NCBI GenBank assembly: GCA_040307385.1
Contig: JAWRJQ010000079.1
Location: forward strand, 6,773-70,772
DNA from: RUG721 sp040307385
GTDB taxonomy: Bacteria > Actinomycetota > Coriobacteriia > Coriobacteriales > Atopobiaceae
Reading direction: 5' to 3'
Length of the DNA stretch: 64,000 nt
Positions 15,616 to 24,116 of the stretch are shown here, one piece after another. The notes beneath the pieces are model-generated. The model did no database searches. It was given only the letters and a program-made list of their open reading frames with translations, and was not told where the DNA came from. How positions within the stretch are numbered: position 1 is the first letter of the stretch; every line of letters starts with the position of its first letter. A program made the translations under genes and the position numbers.

Positions 15616-16701
15616 TTATCCCGCCTCCTTATCCATGAGATCCCACGCGCCCAGCATGTACATGATGCCGAGGGCCCGGTCGTACAGCCCGTAACCGGGA
15701 CGAACGTGCCCGGGCTTCTCGTCCCACAGATGCCGACCGTGATCCGGGCGGATGTAGCCCTCATACCCGCTGTCGTGATAGGCGCGGAGGATGTCCAGAA
15801 TGCCGGTATCTCCGTCGCAGTCCCGATGGCTGGCCTCGGAGAAGTCGCCATTGGGGAAGTGCTTGACGTTTCGGATGTGGGCGAAGGCGATGCGGTCGCA
15901 GTGCTTCCGCACGATAGCGGCCACGTTGTTCTCGGGATTCGCGTTCAGGCTTCCGGAGCAGAGGGTCAGGCAGTTATAGGGGTCGTCCACCATCTTCAGG
16001 AAGCGTTCGATGTTCGCCTCATCCACCAGAAGCCGCGGCAGACCGAAGATGTCCCAGGGGGGATCGTCCATATGCACGGCCATTTTGATATCGCACTCAT
16101 GGCACACAGGCATGAGGCGTTCGAGGAAGTAGCGGAGGTTCTCCCAGAGCATGTCGTGGGACACGCCTTTGTACGCCTCGAACAGTTCATCCAGTTTGGC
16201 CATGCGCTCCGGCTCCCAGCCGGGGAAGGTCATATGGTACTTCTCCGTAAAGCCCATGACGTAGTCGGCCATTTGCCTGGGGTCGTCCTGAATCATGTCC
16301 TTCTGGTAGTAGAGCGCGGTCGAGCCGTCTCCCACGGGGTGGAATAGGTCCGAGCGAGTCCAATCGAAGACGGGCATGAAGTTGTAGCAGATGACCTTCA
16401 CGCCGAAGGGCGCGAGGTTGCGTATGGTCTCGATGTAGGCATCGATGTACCCGTCTCGGCTGGGCAGGCCGATCTTGATATCGTCGTGGACGTTCACGCT
16501 CTCCACCACGTCGGCGTTGAAGCCGGCGGCGCGGATCTGCTCGACCACCGGGGAGATCTCCTTCGGCTGCCAGACCTCGCCGGGCAGCTTGTCGTGCAGC
16601 GCCCAGACGATGGTGCTGACACCCGGGATCTGCCGGATGTCCGAGAGGCTGATCCTGTCGTTTCCCGTGCCGTACCAGCGAAAGCCCATCTGCATAGCCA
16701 T
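15616..16701 (-). CDS. uxuA: Mannonate dehydratase
   Basis: 361 aa. It dehydrates D-mannonate to 2-keto-3-deoxygluconate. The start reads MQMGFRWYGTGNDRISL, the family signature. WALHDKLPGEVW, NFMPVFDWTRSDL, AVHMDDPPWDIFGLPR and ECD/HIRN segments supply metal and substrate ligands. It is the first gene of the operon, divergent from an AraC-type regulator across an AT-rich 135-base gap. The following SDR gene begins 1 base after the stop. Confidence 0.96.
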   Translation of the reverse strand: MAMQMGFRWYGTGNDRISLSDIRQIPGVSTIVWALHDKLPGEVWQPKEISPVVEQIRAAGFNADVVESVNVHDDIKIGLPSRDGYIDAYIETIRNLAPFGVKVICYNFMPVFDWTRSDLFHPVGDGSTALYYQKDMIQDDPRQMADYVMGFTEKYHMTFPGWEPERMAKLDELFEAYKGVSHDMLWENLRYFLERLMPVCHECDIKMAVHMDDPPWDIFGLPRLLVDEANIERFLKMVDDPYNCLTLCSGSLNANPENNVAAIVRKHCDRIAFAHIRNVKHFPNGDFSEASHRDCDGDTGILDILRAYHDSGYEGYIRPDHGRHLWDEKPGHVRPGYGLYDRALGIMYMLGAWDLMDKEAG

Positions 16702-16775
16702 AAGATCCCCGCCGTAACTATTGATTCTGCCGATGATCTAGCTTACAGTTTAGTACGCAATAATAACAATATAAA

Positions 16776-16812
16776 TTGCATTATTTGCTATATACATTGC
16801 TTATCTTGCTAT
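16776..16812. promoter_or_regulatory. Candidate AraC operator: paired TTGC direct repeats in the uxuA-araC gap
   Basis: The motif TTGC-N5-TTGCTAT occurs twice, at 16776-16791 and 16797-16812, exactly 21 bases apart (two helical turns). Individual TTGC cores lie at 16776, 16785, 16797 and 16806. The gap 16702-16836 is far more AT-rich than its surroundings and must hold both divergent promoters. Tandem direct half-sites spaced in whole helical turns are how AraC/XylS dimers usually bind. The regulator identity is inferred from adjacency. Confidence 0.5.
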
Positions 16813-16836
16813 GCTCTGTGGCATGAGGTGGGAATG

Positions 16837-17679
16837 ATGCGAAAGAAGACCCAGCGATTCGATCCGCGGCAGACCATGCATCGTGAAGACTATGAGATCT
16901 TTCATTATCACGATGCGAAAATAGAGGACGTGCCGCTGCACCACCATGATTTCTACGAGGTCTACTATTTTCTCAGCGGCACGGTGGACTATCTCGTCGA
17001 AGGCATCAGCTACACGCTCCTTCCCGGCGACTTGCTGCTGATCAGCCCCATGGACCTGCATCGCCCTCTCGTCGCGCCGGGGGAGGGGTATGAGCGGATC
17101 GTGCTGTGGATCGACGCCGCCTATCTGGACAGCCTTCTGCCGTCTGGCGAGCTCCGCGCATGTTTTGAGAGCGGGCGCCGCCTCTATCGCAGCGCGCATA
17201 CGTCCGTTCCGCAGCTGATGGAACGTCTGGGGGAGGCGTTTGCCATGCAGAGCACCCCGGCTGACGGCCTGTGCTCGAGGGGTCTGTTCCTGCAGCTGAT
17301 GGCGGAGCTGCTGCACCTTACAACAGGCAGGGGGGAGAGCGCGGGCGGCGATGTCTCCGTCCCTCCGCTCGTGCAGGAGGCGCTGCGCTATATCGCCGAG
17401 AACTACCGGGAAGAATTGAGCTTGGATGCGCTCGCCACGCGCTTCTTCGTCAGCAAATACCATCTTTCGCACAGCTTCCGCGATGCGGTCGGCGTGAGCG
17501 TGTACCGCTACATCCTCCTCAAGCGCCTGCAGAACGCCAAACAGCGTCTCTCGGCGGGAGAGGCTCCGGGCGAGGTGTGCCGAGCCTGCGGTTTCCAGAA
17601 CTATACCAATTTCTATCGCGCGTTCCGGCAGCTCTACGGCCTCAGCCCGCAGGAGGCGCAGGAGAAGCAGGCGGGATAG
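16837..17679 (+). CDS. AraC-family regulator of the glucuronate operon
   Basis: 280 aa from the second ATG (16837), chosen because GAGGTG ends 6 bases before it; the ATG at 16834 is only 3 bases from that site. An N-terminal cupin-like sensing domain (LHHHDFYEVYYFLSGTVDY, LLPGDLLLISP) is followed by a C-terminal two-helix-turn-helix domain (about 185-275; ELSLDALATRFFVSKYHLSH and EVCRACGFQNYTNFYRAFR). It is divergent from uxuA, so it most likely senses a uronate or an intermediate such as fructuronate or KDG and activates that operon. Confidence 0.85.
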   Translation: MRKKTQRFDPRQTMHREDYEIFHYHDAKIEDVPLHHHDFYEVYYFLSGTVDYLVEGISYTLLPGDLLLISPMDLHRPLVAPGEGYERIVLWIDAAYLDSLLPSGELRACFESGRRLYRSAHTSVPQLMERLGEAFAMQSTPADGLCSRGLFLQLMAELLHLTTGRGESAGGDVSVPPLVQEALRYIAENYREELSLDALATRFFVSKYHLSHSFRDAVGVSVYRYILLKRLQNAKQRLSAGEAPGEVCRACGFQNYTNFYRAFRQLYGLSPQEAQEKQAG

Positions 17680-17901
17680 GCCCCGGGCCAGGCGCGGTGC
17701 GGCTACGATCGCGCAACCGACTGCCTCGAACCCGCGCAGCGCCTTTTGCACCGCAGGGGCTTCGGCGAGCGGCCCGCCGCGCGGCTGCGGTCGCACGACC
17801 GGCGTGAAACGCTGCCTGGCTGGCGGGGTCGGTATCATGGGGAGGCGAGAAACGCTCCGCGCCGAGGCGAAGCCGAGGGGCTCGCAGAGGAGGGATGGCA
17901 G

Positions 17902-18243
17902 ATGGCATTGGAGGATGCCAACACGATCGACGGTGCCGCCTACGAAGGGTCGGACAACACCGTCGTGCTGCTCCTCACCGACGCGTGGGGTTGGGACGAC
18001 GAGGCGACCCACCTCGGGCTGCTGCAAGACAAGATCAACGCCTACGCCGCCTTCGTCGAGACGGGGCAGTACCGGCAGGTCTTCCCGGATGTCGATCCGG
18101 ACCACTGCGTGTTCGACATCTCATTCGCCCAGCCGATCACCGAGAGGTGCCTCGCGTTTCTACGCGCTGCCGCAGCTCAGCTCAATGAGCAGCTCGGTAT
18201 CGTCCTCCAGGTCCATACCGGGGGAGGCGGAGAGGGGGAATAG
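17902..18243 (+). CDS. DUF6572 family small protein
   Basis: 113 aa from the ATG at 17902, with GGAGGG seven bases upstream. The sequence follows the DUF6572 pattern: an N-terminal segment (DANTIDGAAY), LLLTDAWGWDDEATHLGLLQ, KINAYAAFVETG, and a final strand ending in LNEQLGIVLQV. It is an acidic soluble protein. The function of the family is not established; members are often encoded near effector/immunity-type genes. No partner toxin is seen here. It stands between the two sugar operons, and the 220 bases before it hold nothing recognisable. Confidence 0.7.
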   Translation: MALEDANTIDGAAYEGSDNTVVLLLTDAWGWDDEATHLGLLQDKINAYAAFVETGQYRQVFPDVDPDHCVFDISFAQPITERCLAFLRAAAAQLNEQLGIVLQVHTGGGGEGE

Positions 18244-18352
18244 GTTCCCGCGCACCTTGAGGCGACGACGTTCCGGCATATGCCGCGCTCGAGGAGATGC
18301 ATGAGGGCTTCGACCGGCAGGATAGCAGTTCGGCACGAGCAAGGAGGCCATG

Positions 18353-18742
18353 ATGGACGCCAGATCGAACGCGACTCGTCTCAAGCAGATGGGCATACTC
18401 GACATCATCGCCGCCCTCGTCCTCGTCGGCATGGGGGCGATGATCTGGACCACCGAGCTCAATGCAGTGTCTGGCAGCAACGAGATGGCCATCCAGCTCG
18501 CGCAGGTCCTTGTCGTCACAGGAGTCCTCTTCGTGCCGATGGGCATCCTCTCGACCATCGATGCCTCCCGGCGCACCGCGGCCACCACGATGGCGGCGAG
18601 CATCTGCGCCTGCGTGGTGACGGTCGGTTCGGCGGCCTACGCGAGCTTCGTTCTGATCAGCCAGAGATCCTTCCTGGCATGGAGTCTCATCGGGGTCGTC
18701 ATCGGGATCGCGAACCTCATCCTCATCCGCAAGGAGCGCTGA
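18353..18742 (+). CDS. Small integral membrane protein of unknown function
   Basis: 129 aa. AAGGAGG at 18341-18347 favours the ATG at 18353 over the one at 18350. Four hydrophobic segments are visible: about 14-33 (ILDIIAALVLVGMGAMIW), 48-66, 78-98 and 106-124. The N-terminus is short and charged and the C-terminus ends in RKER. I recognise no family. It lies 110 bases after the DUF6572 gene in the same direction and may be co-transcribed with it. Confidence 0.65.
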   Translation: MDARSNATRLKQMGILDIIAALVLVGMGAMIWTTELNAVSGSNEMAIQLAQVLVVTGVLFVPMGILSTIDASRRTAATTMAASICACVVTVGSAAYASFVLISQRSFLAWSLIGVVIGIANLILIRKER

Positions 18743-18776
18743 TCCTCCGGGCTATTCGCGCGGAACACATCCGCAG

Positions 18777-20063
18777 TTATCGATCGATGAGAGAGCCGAG
18801 GAGGAAGAGGCTCGGCTTCGGGCTACGGTGTTGGGTCGTGCGATCCACGGCGATCAGGCCGAAGGTCATGGAGTAGCCCTTCTGCCACTCGAAGTTGTCC
18901 ATCAGGCTCCAATAGCAGTATCCCTTCACCGGGATGCCGTCGGCGATGCAGCGCTCGACTCCCGTTACAGCACGGCGGATGAAATCTGCACGGCGTCCGT
19001 CGTCGGCGGTGGCAATGCCGTTTTCCGTCACGATCAGATCGCCCTTAAAGTCTTCAGCCACCCGACGGATCACATGCTCCAGCGCTTCGGGATAGAACTC
19101 GTAATCCATCTGCGTCAGCTCAGCGCCCTCGGGGCAGGGGAGTTGCCCGGAAGGTCCGTACTGCGTGCGAGTGTAGTTCTGCACGCCGAGAAAGTCGTCC
19201 TCTTGGATATACGGCAGATAATGTCGGAACTCCTCATCCCAGGCCGCCGCCGCGAACGCCTCGCCCCCGTCCAGCGCCTGCAGATCATGCATGGAAAGGG
19301 TGATGCCCACCTTGATTTCCGGATGGACGGCTTTGATGGCTTCCTTCGCCGCCTGATGGGCGCGGAAGACCAGCGCATCTCCTGCCGGCGTGCGGGATGA
19401 GACGAAGATCTGCGGCTTCGGCGTGCCGAAGGCCTCCTCGTTCTCCTGTGCGGAAAACTTCATGTTCTCCATCATCTTCTCGAAGTTCATACCGACCTGA
19501 ACGGATCCCTCGGCACCCTTGGCGTTCTTCGCCGCCTGCTCTGCCATGAGACGGAATCGCTGCTCTATGGCGGAGAGCTGCAGCCCCATGTTCGCCTCGT
19601 TTATGGTGCAGATGTAGGTGAGCTCCGCACCCAGCCTATCGGCGATATGGGCGGCATAGCGGCGGAAATCCCCGACGGTGCTCTCCGCTTCCCAGCCGCC
19701 CTTGCGGATCAGCCAGGCGGGGGAGGTGAAGTGATGGAGCGTCGCGATGGGCTCCACGCCGCATGCGCGACAGCAGCGGATGACGTCGCGGTAATGCTCG
19801 ACCTCGCGTTCGTCGAACCGCCCTTCCTCCGGCTCGATGCGCGCCCACTCGATGGAGAAGCGGTACGTATTCAGCCCTGCGCCAGCGAGCAGCCGGATGT
19901 CCTCGGCATAGCGGTTGTAGTGATCGCAGGCGCTGCCGCTGGGCTCGGTGAAGCTCGAGTGCGGCATGTGCTCCTGCAGCCAGTAATCGGAGTTGGCGTT
20001 GTTTCCCTCGACCTGGTGGGCGGCGGTCGCCGCACCGATCATAAAACCATGCGGTAGGTTCAT
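18777..20063 (-). CDS. GH1 family beta-glycosidase
   Basis: 428 aa. A retaining beta-glucosidase-type barrel. The substrate start is GFMIGAATAAHQVEGN, the acid/base Glu is about residue 156 in CTINEAN, and the nucleophile is Glu about 347 in LIVTENG. The +1 region LMDNFEWQKGYSMTFGL is typical. It has no 6-phospho-glycosidase signature that I can see and no signal peptide, so it acts on free glycosides in the cytosol. It is the last gene of the six-gene glycoside operon, 12 bases after GH43. TFNEP, usual at the acid/base, reads TINEA. Confidence 0.9.
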   Translation of the reverse strand: MNLPHGFMIGAATAAHQVEGNNANSDYWLQEHMPHSSFTEPSGSACDHYNRYAEDIRLLAGAGLNTYRFSIEWARIEPEEGRFDEREVEHYRDVIRCCRACGVEPIATLHHFTSPAWLIRKGGWEAESTVGDFRRYAAHIADRLGAELTYICTINEANMGLQLSAIEQRFRLMAEQAAKNAKGAEGSVQVGMNFEKMMENMKFSAQENEEAFGTPKPQIFVSSRTPAGDALVFRAHQAAKEAIKAVHPEIKVGITLSMHDLQALDGGEAFAAAAWDEEFRHYLPYIQEDDFLGVQNYTRTQYGPSGQLPCPEGAELTQMDYEFYPEALEHVIRRVAEDFKGDLIVTENGIATADDGRRADFIRRAVTGVERCIADGIPVKGYCYWSLMDNFEWQKGYSMTFGLIAVDRTTQHRSPKPSLFLLGSLIDR

Positions 20064-20075
20064 CGTTTTCTCCCC

Positions 20076-21875
20076 TCACAGCCTTCTGCATATGCCTTCG
20101 GTGATGCCGGTTTCGTTAAAGGCGTCCACGCGTACAAAGTACTCTCTGCCTGCGATCAGCGCGCCGATGCGGTGCTCGCCGGGAGCGAAGACCGTGGCGC
20201 TGTGATAGAGCTTTTCCGGAGCCGCACCGAAGAGGATGGTGTAGCCGAGCGCGTCTGCCTGCGGCTCTATGATCACGGTCATGTCGATTCCGCTGTCCCT
20301 CTGCGCGGTGAAGATGGGCGAAGCAGGCTCTTCACCGTCATCCAGGCCGAATACGCGCAGGCCGGAGATGCAGGGATTCTGCCCGTATGGCACGGCCATA
20401 TTGCTCACGCGTAGGAATCTGGCGGCAAAGCCTTCCTCCCGGACGATCAGGTCGTGGGGAAGATCGGTATCCGCCTCGCTTTTATCCTCGATGACGAACC
20501 ACGTCCTGCCGTCGGTACCGCCTTCGAGCTTCCATCGGGTCGTCAGGTCGCGCTCTTCGATATAACGCGCCTGCGAGCCGGGGCGGATCTCGCCCGGACA
20601 GGGAACGTCGAGCGTATCGTCGGCAAAGTTGATCTGCACAGCGCGCACGTCGAAGGTGCGTCCGAGATCCGCGCACAGCCACTCGTCGCGGCTGTTCGTG
20701 TTGGCGCGCCACCAGGTCTGCACGTCCTCCTCTAAGGCCCTTTCCGGCTCGTGACCGGGCGTGCAGGAGGATGCAGCCGCCGTTTTATTGACGCTCAGCA
20801 GCATCCACGCCGGCTCGTGCCACGGATCCTGCCGGTATGCGGAAAGAGCCATCGGCCAGTCGCCGTAGCGCTGGTTGCAGAACAGCTCGCCATCTTCATC
20901 GAATCCTGCCGGCCAGAGGCCGACGCGCCGCTCGAAGTCATGATTGACGGAGATGCGCATGGTGGAGGCGTGCCACCAGCTCCCCTGCACATCCTGCATG
21001 GTGGAACCGTGGCCTGCGCCGGGCAGAAAGCCGCCGGGCTTATAGGAGTACGGGTTGTTCTGCGCCAAGCGGAAAGGCCCCAAAGGGCCATCGCCTACAT
21101 AGACGCCGTCGGAATAGGTGTTGTACTGCGTGCCAGGCGCTGCATACTGGAGGTAATACCTCCCGCAGTGCTTGTCCATCCAGGCGCCTTCGATATAGGG
21201 TCTGTCGGTGAACATGCTGCGGATCAGGGGCTTCACCTCGGCGGGGAGCTGCTCCTCCGGCACGGGACCTGCCTTGACGAAGGCCTGATACCTTGCCTCG
21301 ACCTCCTCCTCGGCTGCGGGCAGCGTGGTGTTGCCTTCCCCGATGCGCTCATAGCCGATATGCCAAGGATCGCCGCATATCAGCTCCTTCGGCTCGGTTT
21401 TGGGCTGCATGGTTTCCGGGTCCAGCTCCACGCCGTAGATTGGAGCGGCGTTGGAGCAGCCCCAGTAGAAGTACAGTCTGCCGTCGTCGTCAGCGAACAG
21501 GTTCGGATCCCAGAATGGGAAGCCGCCCTCGAGCTTCTCATACGGGCCGTTCAGGATATCTTTTGTACGCCAGCGATCGCAGGGTTGCTCACGGCGGGAG
21601 GCGCAAAAATACACCCAGTCGCCCAGCACGCGCACATCGGGCGCATAGTCATAGAGCGGCAGCTCCTCGGGCAGACGATGCTGCTCCCAGCTCACCAGGT
21701 CGTCGGAAACCCATACGCCCAGCGTCATCGAGGCGAAGATGTAATAGCGTCCCTGAAAGCAGATCATCGAGGGATCTGCTGCTTCACGGCAGACCTGCAA
21801 CGCATCGCCCTTGCGCTGGTCGGCGATGAACTGATAGCGGTAGTTGATGGCAATGGGATTACAGCAGTACTTCAT
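20076..21875 (-). CDS. GH43-like glycosidase with C-terminal discoidin (CBM32-like) domain
   Basis: 599 aa from the ATG at 21875; GGGAGA precedes it. The five-bladed propeller has the base Asp in AADPSMICFQGRYYIF (about 34), a second Asp in FWDPNLFADDDGRLYFYWG (about 123), and the acid Glu in YIEGAWMDK (about 229). Residues about 360-520 look like an F5/8 type C/discoidin carbohydrate-binding module, with a short Fn3-like tail. No signal peptide is visible, so a carbohydrate-binding module inside the cell is notable. GH43 members act on alpha-arabinofuranosides, beta-xylosides or beta-1,3-galactans; which applies here is not known. It overlaps GH78 by 17 bases. Confidence 0.82.
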   Translation of the reverse strand: MKYCCNPIAINYRYQFIADQRKGDALQVCREAADPSMICFQGRYYIFASMTLGVWVSDDLVSWEQHRLPEELPLYDYAPDVRVLGDWVYFCASRREQPCDRWRTKDILNGPYEKLEGGFPFWDPNLFADDDGRLYFYWGCSNAAPIYGVELDPETMQPKTEPKELICGDPWHIGYERIGEGNTTLPAAEEEVEARYQAFVKAGPVPEEQLPAEVKPLIRSMFTDRPYIEGAWMDKHCGRYYLQYAAPGTQYNTYSDGVYVGDGPLGPFRLAQNNPYSYKPGGFLPGAGHGSTMQDVQGSWWHASTMRISVNHDFERRVGLWPAGFDEDGELFCNQRYGDWPMALSAYRQDPWHEPAWMLLSVNKTAAASSCTPGHEPERALEEDVQTWWRANTNSRDEWLCADLGRTFDVRAVQINFADDTLDVPCPGEIRPGSQARYIEERDLTTRWKLEGGTDGRTWFVIEDKSEADTDLPHDLIVREEGFAARFLRVSNMAVPYGQNPCISGLRVFGLDDGEEPASPIFTAQRDSGIDMTVIIEPQADALGYTILFGAAPEKLYHSATVFAPGEHRIGALIAGREYFVRVDAFNETGITEGICRRL

Positions 21876-24114
21876 AATGATGATCTCCCTTCGACACCTC
21901 ATGCGTTTCACCGGTGGGCAGATCGATGCGCGCGGAAATGGGAACGGAAACATCGAAGCACAGCTTGTCGCCCTCATAGGACCAGGCGCTTCGGATCGTC
22001 CCCGCTGGGGAGCGCCACTCCGCCTTGGCATGGCCCAGAGAGGGGTGCGGGTGGGGGTCGAGGACAAGCCTTCCCGCACTGAGCTTGATGCCGCACACGC
22101 CGGAGAGAAGCCAGCCGGTGATGGCGCCATAGGCATAATGGTTGAGAGAATCGTGTACCGAGCCATCGGCGCGCACGCCGTCCCATGTCTCCCAGATCGT
22201 GGTCGCGCCCTTCTTCACGGCGTAGAGCCAGCCTGGATGCTCGGTCTGCAGCAGCAGCCGATAAGCGGTATCCTCATGTCCGTGTTCGGCCAGCACCCGG
22301 CATAGGTCGGGCGTGGAGAGAAAACCGGTGTTCAGGTGATAGCCGTTCTTCTCGACCAAACGATTCAGCTCGTCAGCCGCTGCCTGGGCCTCGTCGCCGT
22401 CCAGCAGGCCGAAGGCGAGGGGGCGCACATACGCGCATTGGCGCTCAGAAGAAATGACGCCGTCTTTCGTGCAGCTGTAGCGATACGCCTTTTTCGCATG
22501 CTCTGCGACCTGGGCGAACCTCTGTGCGTCATATGCCTTGCCGAGAAGCGCCGCGATCTTCGCCATCAGGGAAGCGGAGCGGAAGTAGTAGGCTGTGGCA
22601 ACCTCGGGCGAGCCGGTCATCATGGTCTTCTTCATGGCGGCGGCGTTATCCACGTCCGGTTGGCACCATTCGCCAAAGTGAAAGCCCTTGTCCACGAGGT
22701 AGCTGTGCCACGGGTTCTTCAGATTATGCAGCCGCGTCTTCTTCGCACGCTGTTCCACAAAGCCCAGCCAGCGGCGCATCATATCGTAGTTCTCTTCCAA
22801 TATCCCCACATCGCCATAGGCCTCGTACAGCGCCCAGGGCACGAGCACGCAGGCGTCGCCCCAGCCGGCGGAACCCTGCAGCAGATCGGAGATCATGCCG
22901 CCCTTGCTGTTGACAGGGGCGATGTTCTGCACCAGCCCGTCCGCGCCCTGCGCCAGGCGGCACTCATCCAGCCACTTGCGCAAAACCGGGTAGCAGTCGG
23001 CCAGCATGACGGCGGTCGGCGCGAATACGCCGACGTCGCCCGTCCAGCCGGCCCGCTCGCGGGTGGGGCAGTCGGTGGGGATGTCGCAGAAGTTCGAGCG
23101 CATGCTCCACAGGCTGTTGAGAAAGAGACGGTTGACATCGCTTATGCCGCACTCGAAGAAACCGGTCTGCGGCATGCGGGAATACACTGCGATAGCGGTG
23201 AAGTCCGCGTTGCCCAGGTCGATGTCGGTCTCCACCTTTGCATAGCGGAAGCCGAAGATCGTGAAGCGCGGTTTATACGTGTTCCGTCCGTCCGCGCAGA
23301 CATATTCGATGCACTGCGGGATGCCGTTTTCATTGCGGTCGCCGGGATCGAAGTTCTCCTGCGTGAAGTTCCCGTTCTCATCCAGCGTCTCTCCGTGCCA
23401 CAGCGTGATGCTCTGCCCGGCTTGCGCCGTGACGCACAGCTCGGTGTAGCCTGCGAGGTTCTGCCCGAAATCGATCACCGTTTCGCCGTTCGGCGTGGTC
23501 ATGAGCCTTCCGGGGAAACGCTCCTGCTCCAAGATCGGCACGCTCTCCGTGGAGGCGAGGTTGTCAAAGCCGAAGTCCCGAACCGTCACGCCGTGCCAGC
23601 CTGCGATCGGCTCCCTCCGGGCATCATAGCGCTCACCCTGCTGGAGGTCGTTCTCGCGGGTGGGTCCCTGCTGGCTGGCCTCCCAGCTCTCGTCGCTGGT
23701 CAGAATCACTTCGCCGTCGATTTCAAGCTGGCAGAGCAGCGCGAGATCGGTTCCGTGGTAATTGCGCAGCCCGTCGATGCCGACGCTGCCGCGATACCAG
23801 CCGTCGCCCAGCGTGACGGAAAGCTCGTTTTCACCGGTGCGGAGCAGGTTGGAAACATCATAAGCCTGCACCGTGAGGCGTTTGCGATAGTCCCCGGTGC
23901 CGGGCGCAAGCACGAAACTCCCGACCCGCTGTCCGTTGATCGCCGCCTCATACAGCCCGTGGCAGGTGATGTACAGGCGAGCATGCCCGGTCTTCTCCAC
24001 CGTGAAGCGTCGACGTAACACGGAGGCCGGTTGGCGCTGTTCGGGGTCGTGCGGCGGCTCGGGGTCGATCCATCTTGCCATCCACTCATGCGGAAGCGTC
24101 CGATCCGTCTTCAT
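21859..24114 (-). CDS. GH78 alpha-L-rhamnosidase
   Basis: 751 aa from the ATG at 24114, behind AAAGGTG. N-terminal beta-sandwich domains (about 1-290) include LYITCHGLYEAAINGQRVG and GDGWYRGSVG. The (alpha/alpha)6 catalytic barrel has DIPTDCPTRERAGWTGDVGV with the acidic catalytic cluster, then TIWETWDGVRADGS and SLNHYAYGAITGWL, both hallmark GH78 segments. It releases terminal alpha-L-rhamnose. There is no signal peptide. It starts 2 bases after the isomerase/epimerase gene and overlaps GH43. No rhamnose catabolic genes (rhaA, rhaB, rhaD) are in the window. Confidence 0.92.
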   Translation of the reverse strand: MKTDRTLPHEWMARWIDPEPPHDPEQRQPASVLRRRFTVEKTGHARLYITCHGLYEAAINGQRVGSFVLAPGTGDYRKRLTVQAYDVSNLLRTGENELSVTLGDGWYRGSVGIDGLRNYHGTDLALLCQLEIDGEVILTSDESWEASQQGPTRENDLQQGERYDARREPIAGWHGVTVRDFGFDNLASTESVPILEQERFPGRLMTTPNGETVIDFGQNLAGYTELCVTAQAGQSITLWHGETLDENGNFTQENFDPGDRNENGIPQCIEYVCADGRNTYKPRFTIFGFRYAKVETDIDLGNADFTAIAVYSRMPQTGFFECGISDVNRLFLNSLWSMRSNFCDIPTDCPTRERAGWTGDVGVFAPTAVMLADCYPVLRKWLDECRLAQGADGLVQNIAPVNSKGGMISDLLQGSAGWGDACVLVPWALYEAYGDVGILEENYDMMRRWLGFVEQRAKKTRLHNLKNPWHSYLVDKGFHFGEWCQPDVDNAAAMKKTMMTGSPEVATAYYFRSASLMAKIAALLGKAYDAQRFAQVAEHAKKAYRYSCTKDGVISSERQCAYVRPLAFGLLDGDEAQAAADELNRLVEKNGYHLNTGFLSTPDLCRVLAEHGHEDTAYRLLLQTEHPGWLYAVKKGATTIWETWDGVRADGSVHDSLNHYAYGAITGWLLSGVCGIKLSAGRLVLDPHPHPSLGHAKAEWRSPAGTIRSAWSYEGDKLCFDVSVPISARIDLPTGETHEVSKGDHHYEVLL

Positions 24115-24116
24115 GC

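Noticed and set aside
18785..18815. Terminator stem (AGCCGAG / CTCGGCT) at the end of GH1
   Set aside because: Only 7 bp, inside the coding region, and with no T tract in either direction.
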